Of a stretch of DNA of 64,000 nt, positions 52,237-63,001 are shown in pieces; the first letter of the stretch is position 1, and every line of letters starts with the position of its first letter. Position numbers and translations under genes: made by a program. Source of the DNA: Gautieria morchelliformis (lineage: Eukaryota; Basidiomycota; Agaricomycetes; Gomphales; Gomphaceae); the NCBI GenBank assembly GCA_015179125.1, contig WHVA01000112.1:62001-126000 (forward strand), written 5' to 3'. The notes under the pieces were generated by a model, which saw only the letters and a list, made by a program, of their open reading frames with translations, made no database searches and was not told the DNA's origin.

Positions 52237-55200
52237 TTGGCCATGGCAATCAGTGTGTCAGGATGCTTCTCACCCAGGACCCTCTTGCTTGCCTCTATGA
52301 CTTGAACCTCCAGCTCTTCAGCATCCTTCCACTGGCGCAGACGCCGGTAAGTTGCAGCAAGGTTGGCCATGGCACTCACTGTGTGGGGATGCTCCTCACC
52401 AAGCACCCTCTTGCTTGCCTCCATGACTTGAACCTCCAGCTCTTCAGCAGCCTTGCACTGGCCCAGACTCCGATAGGTTGCAGCGAGGTTGGCCATGGCT
52501 GTCAGTGTGTTGGGATGCTCCTCACCAAGCACCCTCTTGCTTGCCTCCATGACTTGAACCTCCAGCTCTTCAGCATCCTTGCACTGGCCCAGACTCCGAT
52601 AGGTTGCAGCGAGGTTGGCCATGGCTATCAGTGTGTTGGGATGCTCCTCACCAAGCACCCTCTTGCTTGCCTCCATGACTTGAACCCCCAGCTCTTCAGC
52701 ATCCTTGCACTGGCCCAGACTCCGATAGGTTGCAGCAAGGTTGGCCATGGCATCCAGTGTGTCGGGATGCTCCTTACCAAGGTCCCTCTTCCTTGCCACC
52801 AGGACTTGAATCTCCAGCTCTTCAGCATCCTTCCACCGGCCCAGATACCGATAGGTTGCACCAAGGTTGGCCATAATAGTCAGTGTATCAGGATGCTCCT
52901 CACCAAGGACCCTCTTTCTTGCCTCCATGACTTGAACCTCCAGCTCTTCAGCAGCCTTCCACTGGCCCAGACTATAATAGGTTGCAGCAAGGTTGCCCAT
53001 GGCATCCAGTGTGTCGGGATGCTCCTTACCAAGGTCCCTCTTCCTTGCCACCAGGACTTGAATCTCCAGCTCTTCAGCATCCTTCCACCGGCCCAGATAC
53101 CGATAGGTTGCAGCAAGGTTGGCCATGGTGGCCAGTGTATCAGGATGCTCCTCACCCAGGACCCTCTTGCTTGCCTCCATGACTTGAACCTCCAGCTCTT
53201 CAGCATCCTTCAACCGGCCCAGACACCAATAAGTTGTAGCAAGGCTGCCAATGGCACTCAGTGTATCAGGATGCTCCTCTCCAAGGACCCTCTTCCTTCC
53301 CTCCATGACCTTAACACGCAGCTCTACAGCATCCATCCATTGCCCTGCTTCATCAAACACTTGTGCAAATTTATTTGCCATGTCTAGATCTGCACCTTTA
53401 ATATGTAGCTTTTTAATATGAGAGAGAAGAGTTCTCCTAAAGGCATAATCCTCGGTACTATTTTCGAAGGGGATAGAAAGTGCTAGTATCTGTGTCATGC
53501 ACCCTTGGTTATACTCCTGCTCTGCCACCTCCAGTCTTTCTCTAGCCCAAGCATGGACTAGTGGATGAAGGAAAAATGTGTTGTCTCCCTCATCAGAGCT
53601 AATCAGAGAGTAAGAAGTTAATTCATTAATGACCTCCTGAAATTGGAAGTCATTCCAGCTACCATCTGCAGTTTCAAAGTTATGCAGAAACTGTTTTGCG
53701 TCATCAAATGGCCCATCTGGATGTATGAGAGCTGCCTTCTGAAATATGCTCTTGGAAATACCCCTATAATGCAGACATGCACACAGGTGTAGCAGGCTTG
53801 CTGCTTTTGGACTTAGCCTTTTAAAGCTGATTTCCCACGTTGTGTATACTGCCCACTGATAATTATCTATCATTTGTACTGAGTGCTTGCTCATCAGCTG
53901 AACCCGATCCTTCTGCAGAATATTCAGGTATTCTTTCAAGCTGCACCCTTTTGAGATATAGGCACCTGCTTGTACAATGGCAAGGGCAAGGTACCCAAGT
54001 TCTTTGGCAATCAGAGCTGCCAAGCCATGATCCTTTGTAGAACCATTGGCTGTAGAGAACATGAGGAGCAAATGAATTGCTTCATCAGGATTCATGCCTG
54101 ACACATGACAGTTGGAGCTGGGTGCATGCACACGACACTCCACATTGCGACTTGTCACAATGATGTTTCCATGCTTGCATGCTGGGAAGTACTTTTGCAG
54201 ATTTATATCTCGATCATCAGCATTGTCCAGGAAGAGCAGCCACCCATGGTGTTGTCCAGAAAGCCAGAGAAGAGCATCATTAGCAGTCTCACCAATACCC
54301 CCTTCCTGAGCAATGCCCTCTAGGCCAGACTCTATAGTGGACACACTACTTGCATCCACATAATAGACCCTCCAAAAGCTAAATATAAAACAGATTAGTC
54401 CAAACATAACAGACCCAGGTAAATTATGTCACCGTTGATAAAACCTATCAATGAAGGTCAATGCAATCTGTGTTTTTCCCACCCCACCAAGCCCGTACAA
54501 GACAAAGATGCGCTGTTCCTCATTACAAGTGGATGTCTGATCTGGGAAGAAATATCGCTTAAGTTGCAAAAGGATATCAACTCTTCCAGTAAATCTGCTT
54601 GTTGGTGGAGGACAAGCCCTATGGCAAGCTCTCTGTTTACCTGTTAGTTGGCTGATGGTGCCTGCACCTATAGTATCTACCATAAAAAAACATGAGTCAT
54701 TACTTGTGAGCCATTGCAAATTGTACACACTGAGGTGTGCCACAGGTATCACTTCCCGGCACTCCCTGAGAGCAATGACAGCAGCCATTACCATCTCATC
54801 TACCTGTCCTCGCTGAAGATGCTGTAATGTGTGTGTTGCCACCTCAGGTAGCCTTTCCCACTGTGCCAATGTTACACTTTGCATTCCTTGCTCCACATTA
54901 AACCGGAAGTAGACATTCGGTGCCAATCTGAAGCGCTGCTCAGTTTCCTCTGCTGTTGCCTCACATTCCGTGGTGATCTTCTTCAATACCTCGGCTACAC
55001 TTAATGGTATGACATTATTAAACAGACTAGGTGCCGGCAGGCTGGCAGTGGCGACATGTCCAGTGCCGATGCTGACGATACAAGCAATATGCTGATCCGG
55101 AAAGATGTGTTCTGCTTCTTTGAGGATTTGCTTGATCGGATTGTTGCAACCCAGGCCAGCATCAACAAAGGGTTCACGCATAGGTGGTATGCCGATGAAA

Positions 55201-55960
55201 ATCCGTTTGAAAAAAGTAGGAGCGGCAGACGTAGCACGGGCGGCCTCCCATATAGCGCAGTCGAATGATTCGTATTTGCCTACGCTGTACGTACGAAAGA
55301 GGCGGGGTGTGCTCATGTTATTTGCTGGCATCGCGCAGACGAAACTGGGCTACGGTAAGCTATGTCAAGAACGAGTGGCAACGTGAACATACGTTTTGCA
55401 CACTTCTCTGCTGGGTCTTAGATCGAACATGCGTGCATTAGGGTCACCAGTTGATTCCTGGATGATTGCCTTGATAGCGTTCTCCAAATTGCTAGCCTTG
55501 AACATTCCGTCCTTCCAAAATGGTTTCTTCTCCGAGAAGACTTGTGAGGCGAATGTCCCATAGGCTTCGATCGCTTTATCTACGGGCAGGCGAAGGCGGC
55601 CCAGCATGAGTGCTATGAGCCTGCATGGAACGTATTAGCGGACGATGGCGACGGAGAAGAAAGTAACTTACCCGCCTGTACTCGTACCGCAGATTAAGTC
55701 GAAATATTCACAAGGAAGGGGCGTGGTGGGTCGCCCTTCTTCGCGCTGGATTCTTTGCATGATTTCTTGTAGTATAATGAGTTCGGACAAGCCACGGATT
55801 CCGCCGCCATCTGCTGAGGCAGTTAGAAGGTGGCAGTTAGAGGCGTGAAAGCATTACCGAGTGAAAGCAACCTAAGCCCGGCACGCACAGGCTGGTGCTC
55901 GTCGGTTTGCGTCGTGGGGGTAGATTCGATGTCCGTTCTCCCTGCGGCAAGCCTAGAAGT
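52125..55960 (-). CDS. Patatin-NB-ARC-TPR NLR protein, 3' end in an LTR
   Basis: A fungal STAND/NLR gene. Exons on the minus strand: about 55960-55858, 55810-55672, 55620-55393, 55344-54433 and 54378-52125, with GT-AG introns of 47-54 nt and consistent phases. The first exon gives GLRLLSL, then DGGGIRGLSEL; the patatin nucleophile elbow GTSTGG lies near 55680 and the Asp of FVDAGLGCNNP near 55170, so the lipase dyad is present. NB-ARC follows: P-loop GLGGVGKTQ (near 54480), Walker B WLLFLDNADD (near 54235), NIIVTSRN and LGYLALAIVQAGAYI. C-terminal are eight full and one cut TPR units of 42 aa. By analogy, ligand sensing by the TPRs would switch the phospholipase, in non-self recognition or programmed cell death. 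The last ~36 codons come from LTR-like sequence, so the original C-terminus is lost. The first exon border is unresolved; a small exon with ATG at 56077 is possible but does not fit in phase. Confidence 0.88.
52237..53345 (-). repeat. 42-aa (126 bp) TPR array of the NLR
   Basis: Nine units of the kinesin-light-chain TPR type, with the core KRVLGEEHPDTL and MANLAATYR. Units are nearly identical in DNA. Two variants alternate: one with VMEASKRVLGEEHP and one with VLVARKRDLGKEHP (units 3 and 5), suggesting duplication of a two-unit block. Confidence 0.9.
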
Positions 55961-56120
55961 AGACGGGGATTGGGCCTATTCATCAGATACAGTAGTCAGT
56001 CCCTTTGATTATTTGGACCCGGAACAAACTTTGCTTACCGTTGACGGTACCAAAGACGGCTTTACGATCGGCGGCATTTCACCAAGCCAGGATGAAGGGG
56101 AAGCTTTGGCAATCTGCTGA

Positions 56121-58448
56121 TTATGGTCCATGGAGGGGTTGGAGGTCAGCAGGTCGGCAAGAAAGGTGGCAGTGCGGTGAGAACGTGGGAATAAGACACG
56201 ACCTCCGACTCAAACCTGTACACGGAAGAGTCCGCGGGGACAGCGTGTCGGCAACTGCGTTTTCCGAGCCCGGGAAACTTAGCGAAGTTGTCTGCGTCAG
56301 GAGCAGGCGCATAGCAGCCATTAGGAGGCGTTATATTCATTGTGTACTTTTAACGAGTGGAAGTATTCATAGAAACCCTATATACGAGGAGTCTGCGGAG
56401 GGCTGGCTGCAGGCCAACGGTGAAGACAAGGGCGGACACGAGAGAGTTCCTCATAGAAGAAAATATGAAAAGACGGTGGCTGCTGAGGGACGGGGGCAAA
56501 GAAAGCCTAGTTAAACTCGGGAACATAAAACCCCATGCCTTCAAGAGATGCATCGCAGAAAATAACCAAATCTGCATCGGAAGCTTCCCAGACGATGGAG
56601 TTGAGAAGGCGGGATCCACTCAATATGGCGATGGTGTCGGCGAGCCAGTTCAGATCGGAAATGACCGCACGGTTGAGATACACAGTGGCTTTGGAGATAG
56701 ATTTACTGGCGATTTCGCGTAGGAAGACTGGAGCGCAGGACGCAGCAGAGGGAAAATGTTGTGCGCTCAATTGATCCACGTTGCCATTGGACGAGAGGGT
56801 GGCGACGCGAAAGTGAAGTGCCAGTAAATGAGCGAATAGCCATGACCAGAGCTGTTTTGCCATCAGCAGGGAATGAGATCAACATTGCTAAGGGGTCAAC
56901 ATCAAGTCCATTGCAAGGTTTTGCCGAAGAGTTGCTTGGACTTCTCACGGGGCAAAGCGATTTCATCCCATAAAAGAGCAGTCAGATTTGCTTGGCGGGG
57001 TAAAGTTCGCCGTATGGTTCGTAGAGGCGGAGGCACAGATCAGAGTCATATGACCAGGCGTCATCCATGTAGTGCAAAAGATCATGGATGCCTCTCACAT
57101 GGATAGCGATCTAGATGAAGAGGCCCATGAAAGTGCACCAGATGTGACTGGCGCTACGGGTCCCGAACTCTAAGCACCAGTCAACATACCGCTGCCCGTC
57201 AATAGCGACAATCTGCTTGATTTGCCAGAAAGGATGGAACGGGCCAACGCCGACACGCACCAGAGACGTCATCCTTAAAAAGCCACGAAGGAGGTCCTTT
57301 GCACCATCTGCGGACATTTCGCAAGATAGTGCCGAAATCTTGCACATTGTCAAATCGCACCGAAGGGCCGTCCGTCTCTGTCTGAAAAATCGAACATGAC
57401 AGGAGCGGTTTCGTCCGGAAAGGCGAAAGGCCAGACTCACTCCCTTAGGCTTCGACAGACAGAAGAGACAAGAGGCCGGATTGGATGTGTAGCTAGGAGA
57501 GCTTCGAAGCGGTCAACGTTAATGGGTGACAATTCGAAATAAGCCTGGGTTTTCGGTGGTACGGCGGGCCGGCATCGTCCGAGACAGATCCCGGGACGGA
57601 AGGGAATGGCTCAGCAATTTTTGTAGATGTGGCGGAAGGGGAAGTAGTGAGTGAGTGCCTGGACCACAGAAAGCTTTGTGCCCATTTGGGGCGCTCCCAC
57701 TGCTGTTCTGCCTCTTCATTTCAAAGATTCCCCTTTTTTGGTCCGCCGCAGTCTCTCGCCGCATGCCTCCCTGAGAAAGATAGCAGATGTGTCAATACCT
57801 GCACGAGTCACTTGTGCACCGTCCACCGTTGAAGCGTCAACAGATCGGCTGTTGTCCCCCAAGCAAGGTCCGGGGTTGCCTGCTGTCTCAGATTGGAGGG
57901 CCTCTTTGTGAGACGAAATTCCTTGTGGAGAGATTGGCAAACTGCTCGAATAAGGTGAGGGACAGCTTATTATCTTGTGCGACTCGTACGCGAATGGCCT
58001 TGTCGAGATCGAGGACTTTGCGATGGTCCCCGGGATGTTCCATGGCGGCGAACTGCCCGATGATAAACTCTTCGTATTGGGAGAATTCATCTGCGTGATG
58101 GGGATAGACATAAAGGACAGCTCGCTTTGCGACCGCGAAAGCGATGTAACACTCTCCGTGGGTTTCGACGGCCCTGGTCGGTTTACTGGTTCAGCTCCCA
58201 GAGGACATGGTGATGTCGACGTTCCCCACGGATCCAGTAAGTCTGTGGTCGGATTCAAGCGAATAATACCCGGTGAAGACTTTGTCCAAGTCAGTGAATC
58301 TGTCGGTAAGGACGTCGAGCCAGAGCCCTTCTGGGAGGTTTGGGCAGTCATATCGAGAGAGGAGCCACGTCGCTCTTTGCGGCCTTGAGATCAACGAGGT
58401 GATTGGCCTTGAGCAGGTTTTTGCAATCGAAGGGTAGACAAGCAGCAT
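56121..58448 (-). mobile_element. Retroelement with RT and RNase H, broken
   Basis: On the minus strand, from the right: a domain seen in many mushroom retroelement proteins (WLDVLTDRFTDLDKVFTGYY, then AVLYVYPHHADEFSQYEEF and LDLDKAIRVRVAQDN), the RT active site YMDD (57060-57071), an RNase H-like segment (DLVIFCDASLEGMGF, near 56550) and a GSENAVADTLS-type RNase H end. The family lacks LTRs here and resembles DIRS-like elements, but no tyrosine recombinase is visible. Several breaks. It lies directly upstream of the NLR gene. Confidence 0.65.
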
Positions 58449-58466
58449 TGACTTGGGCTGGCGGCA

Positions 58467-59066
58467 CTAGGCGTACTTAGACTTGTCCGGCCTTTTGAAG
58501 CTTCTCGCAGCCGGATCCGGACTTTCAGGTTCTGGATGTCGACGTTTAATGCCTCTATACGAATTCGAGTCTGACTTCCGAGTCTGACGCAATTTCATCC
58601 GATGTTCCTTCCACGACCGCATTTGCGCGCCCCGACTGATCGTTCTCGTCGGCGCGTCCGGCGGCGCGGAGCAGTCTAGACGACTCGTCTCCGCCACGCA
58701 CAGCGGCGACGGCGTGTTCCCTATCGATTTCTGTGCATAGCTCAAGATAGCGCTTGAACGCCGACTCCTCGGGTTCATCGTAGGGCAAGTGTTGAAAAGC
58801 TGCACGGACGCGTCAGCTGTGGAGATTTCTCCCGACCGTCGTCGCTCAACAATTTTAAGACACTCCTCGGCGGTTCTGGTCGAAGAGGACGCGGAGGGAG
58901 AGGATGAGTCATCAGGCAAGGTTTTGTCGATCTTGTCTCGCATGTACTTCATACAGAGGTGTAGTTCAATCAACTTTTTGTTTGTGGTGCCTCCCCAGGC
59001 ACCGGCGATCCTTATTCCTCGCGATAGCTCTCCTTGAGTCGCTTCGGGTCCAACGGAATTCGACAC
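58467..59066 (-). CDS. Hypothetical protein, 199 aa
   Basis: The ORF ends just upstream of the RT module and starts 157 bp from DSN1 on the opposite strand. It is Ser/Arg/Lys-rich, with IELHLCMKYMRDKIDKTLPD near residue 35 and a basic end (KRRHPEPESPDP). It could be the gag-like N-terminal part of the retroelement or a separate host gene. No domain is recognised. Confidence 0.35.
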   Translation of the reverse strand: MSNSVGPEATQGELSRGIRIAGAWGGTTNKKLIELHLCMKYMRDKIDKTLPDDSSSPSASSSTRTAEECLKIVERRRSGEISTADASVQLFNTCPTMNPRSRRSSAILSYAQKSIGNTPSPLCVAETSRLDCSAPPDAPTRTISRGAQMRSWKEHRMKLRQTRKSDSNSYRGIKRRHPEPESPDPAARSFKRPDKSKYA

Positions 59067-59222
59067 TGATTAAAGGCGGTTGGAAAAAGTTGGAACTCCG
59101 CGGCGCGCTTGCTTGTTGATGTTTGGTAGCTATAGGTCTCCTTCGACGAGGACGCGCTACATCGCGCTACGACATAAGTATTCGTGCACCGTATTTTACC
59201 CCTTCAAGGCCAAGAATACCCA

Positions 59223-61163
59223 ATGAACAATAGCAGGGCGTCATCATCTCGAGGTGGCGTTGAAGATCCCCTAGCGCCCCGACCAGGTTCATCAAAACCT
59301 ACTGCTGGTAGACATAAAACCGCTCCAACATTAAAGAGGAAGGCGCCAGATGAAGAGGAGAACCAGGCAGGGAATGGCAAGAGGATTAAGGTGCGGAAAC
59401 TTTGTCCTTATCATATAACATCATGGACTTAGGTCGCGCCAGAGTTTGCAGTCGAAACCGGCTGCCGTAGTGAAGGGAGAAAAGAAGGCCGGCGGTCTCA
59501 TCATTACCCCACTCCCCTCCACCTCCAACGTCGCACCAGGCCCTTCTTCTACACTGGCGATAGCGCCTCCTCCGCGCCCGCCATCCTCTCACGGAACCAG
59601 GAAAGGGAAAGCTAAAGCACGGGAGGATGTTGCCCCAACTCGACAAGATATCGAGGTCGAAGAGGAAGTCCGCCGAATGGACGCGGAGCGGGAGCGGCTT
59701 CATGTACGGGAAGCACAAGCACAGTCCCACGTTTCCTTGGATTCCGAGTTCAACAACCCATTACTTCCACCATCTTCTATCCCACGACGCAGACAGACAG
59801 CTCTAGCAAAGGGCAACACATCGATTGGAGCTACAATCGACACATCGCAACCACTTCCATTGCGGGACACGCCCACGATCGACCGTAACCGAGCAATGAG
59901 AGGCGAAGCTGTCGAGAGACGGAGAAGCTCCTTATCGAAACGAGGGAAGCGTGCGAGTAGTAGTTTTGAGCATACAGGCATCATACGTAAGAACATTATT
60001 TTGAATATCGTTCGAATGCTGCGTATATCTGAATACTGGCAGCCCAACCACATGCGAGCGTATCTACCGCCAACTTTCACAAACACATTGACCGGGAACT
60101 CCCCGAGGCACATCGCGCACGCCATCTTCTTGTGTGGTGTGCCTCTCGCACGAGCGCACGCCCGAGTACGCGTTCCGCCTCCCAACCAGCCAATCCACCA
60201 CTACCACCCCTCACCACGGAAGGAACGACTATCCTCCAGGATGTTCAGAAGGAGATACAGAAGATGTTGACCGAGCAGCGGATCGACACTAGCTTCAGCA
60301 GCCGAAGAGAAGAGGACGGTGACAGACCTAAGGTGAAGCCGCACGAGCAGAACCTCAGGAATCTCAAGCGTGAAGATGACTTCTTGCGACATATTGATCG
60401 GTCAGAGTTTGTTCTCCTGCTCGTGCTCTGTTACTTATTTTACTGCAGGTGTAAGAGGGAGGATGACGCGTGGAGTTCCGTGATCCAGTCATATAATGCC
60501 CGCCAAGCGAGTACTGTCGATGCTCTTTCTCGGCAGCGACACCACGACGAGACCTCCCTAGACTGGATACCTCCGGATACATCTGACCCGCTATACGAGC
60601 GCGAATTTCAGGGCGCACAGCTGGCCCGTCGATGTAAAGAGATCGCAAGCCGCAAACGCGGGGGAAGTCCCTTTACGTTGCGCTTGGGGGAGGTGGAGAA
60701 CAAGGTTGACCGCTTGCATAGCTGCCTGCATATCTCGCAACAACTTATGAACCGCACCACGCGGCATCTCGACAAGCGTTTTGAGGCGCTCGCCACTGCC
60801 CTTGCCGCGCGAAGCCAACCCAGGTCCCAACCAAGTGATGTGAGCACACTAGCGAACCTGGTGTCGGCCAATCCCAATCCACCCAGTGGGACAGGGCTGG
60901 GTGTTCCTCCGGACACGCTGTCTATATTACGAGCGCTCACGAGAACAGACATGGAGCACCCAAGAAGGGAGATTGGGGATGCGGCCAGAAAGGCGGCCAG
61001 GGAGGTGCAGCGGGTAAACGCCACTCCTGCGAAACAATCAGCTGGTGGCGCAGCTACAAGCTCACGGCGGTTAACAGCGGTTACTCCTCGAGCTGCGCCG
61101 GGTACGCCACGAAGAGCTGGGACACCGCGACAGAAGAGCGAAGGGGTCGAGAATGGCGGTTAA
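59223..61163 (+). CDS. DSN1: Kinetochore protein Dsn1/Mis13
   Basis: Four exons (59223-59390, 59452-59986, 60043-60400, 60449-61163) joined by introns of 61, 56 and 48 nt give about 591 aa. The Mis13/Dsn1 signature spans the second intron: SLSKRGKRASSSFEHTGII, then PHASV, FHKHIDRELPE and HRARHLLVWCASR. In the MIND/Mis12 complex this subunit ties the inner kinetochore to Ndc80. Downstream is an EIQKMLTEQRIDTSF coiled-coil zone, the conserved W of DDAWSSVIQSYNA, a second helical region and a Ser/Thr/Pro-rich basic tail. The N-terminal 150 residues are disordered and Lys/Pro-rich. ATG 59223 is the first ATG in frame. The exact end of the first intron (59451 or 59442) is uncertain by three codons. 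It looks intact. Confidence 0.88.
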
Positions 61164-63001
61164 TTGGACATGCTCTAGCCATCTATTATTTCGTCCTATC
61201 TTGACTATTAAATTTTTCCTCTTCTTTTTCTTTGCTCCGTCGGATCTCTCTGCTTTGCAACCTGCTTGTCTGTCATCTATACGATTCGGTCGTGTCTATC
61301 TCTGGTGTTGTATGTTTGTGGTGTACTGTTTAAAAGCGAACTTTTGACCCAACCGCACTCTTCGACAGCCTCGCAAACATTACATGTTGATATGTAAAAG
61401 CTGGGGAATGATGCTACAATGCATGTTCAAAGGAGAGCGGGCCCAAAGCAAAGTCACAGACAAATAGGATATCATGTGGCCAGTCCCATTGGGACTCCCA
61501 ACTACTTGTGGGTACTCAGTCAAACTTTGAAAGGCTGAGGAAGCACGGGAGGTCATAGGTGTCTGAGAAATTAGCGTTTGAAAACGACATGTTGCATAAC
61601 CAACGCACCGCGCCGCTTGTCAAGGCAGTAATCAATATTGACAGGGTGCGCCGCAATGGGCGATCGGGAGCTGACAGTAATGAAATTCAATTCACTGTCC
61701 CCACCGACTTGAAAATTAAGCAGAAGCGTCGTAGTTCCTACCGTGTGAGATGGTTGGTCTATGCGGCTCATCAGCTTAGTATTCCCGTGCTAGACAAAGA
61801 GACGTGGCAAAGGTAATAAATGGTTGGTGGACGTCTCTCTCCTACCATGTTTCCAAGCAAATTGGAACGCTTGGAAAGTCGGCAGGTATACGTGTCGGCA
61901 TTTAGCAAGGACTCAAGAATTAGGGGGGTCAGTTGGGGAACGACTGTGCCATTGTGCTTCCTTCGGTAACGGTGCGACATTTACCATCGTACTCAAGTCT
62001 GTATTGCGCAAATTCTGCGTGTATTCAGGCACGGAAATTATAAGCGTGCCTTCGGATCGATCGTCAATGAGAACCGTGGTATAAGTATACATGCGGAACA
62101 AAGCCGAGTACGCACAGTAATTAAGGCCGCACAAGAATTGGCCATGCTCCCGCAAGGCGGGGCTTACAGTAAGACGGGTAAGGATAGTGAATTTAGGTAT
62201 TTTATGGGGGAATAAGAGTATGCTCCACGGAGGGAGACGGAGTAAGCAGCGGTGATGTACCTCTGAATTGGCAGAGACGCTACTTGCAGCTGTACCATAG
62301 GCTCTTCTAGAGATACGAGCGAAGCAAACGGACTTCGAGCATGCAAAATGTGGGGATAGAGGGATATCGATAAGTATGGGATGTCCAGCACACACAAAGG
62401 ATTTCCTTTCCGAGCGACACGCAAAAATAGCAATTCAAAATCGGAGGCCCCGACTGTTTACTTAAAACTAGGGCCAGCTTCGGGGATTAGTGGACTCCTC
62501 CGAGCTAACAAATTTGGGCGCCTTAGGTACATTATTGCGTGTAGCCTTGGCGTCTACAGTGTTAGAGTCTTTACAACGAAAAAAGCTTGCTCTTGCCTTA
62601 TTATATATAACAATTTTGGCAAAAGATGGCTGTTTCCTGGAGCACCCCGGTTCATATCTGTAAATGTCGTTGTTTCCCATTTAGTTGTATGTGTTTGTTG
62701 CGGTTGTATCAATTGCCGGTGGTCGCTCGAAAAGGAAATCCTTTGTGTGGGCCATCGATGCGCATGCGTCACACGTGACGCACGCACTCGCACCTTGTCA
62801 TGGACTATAACAGCGACATTCCACGCAGAGTACGTGCTATCCGGCAATCGTCTATGTCTGTCACTGAGTTTGAACATGTGATTTCAGAATGAGCTGACAT
62901 TAGTAATTGACGCGTTAGAACTAACCCTGCGAGGTAGGCTCGATCCTGTACGCCACAGCGACTTTTCCGAGAGGTTTCGGCTAATGTCTCCGTTCTATTA
63001 G
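61164..63001. other. Intergenic, no clear gene
   Basis: The first 200 bp are the T-rich DSN1 3' region. ORFs at 61559-61816 and 62381-62881 are unsupported by composition or homology. The last part (62880-63001) probably contains an upstream exon and intron of the TPR gene: a CAG and a later CTATTAG acceptor precede the open frame. Confidence 0.45.

Noticed and set aside
52206-53387. Plus-strand 393-codon ORF across the TPR array
   Set aside because: It is the antisense shadow of the 126 bp TPR repeats. The minus strand carries the TPR motif, introns and NB-ARC context.
61559-62881. ORFs of 85 and 166 codons between DSN1 and the TPR gene
   Set aside because: No domain, poor coding composition and overlap with ORFs on the other strand.
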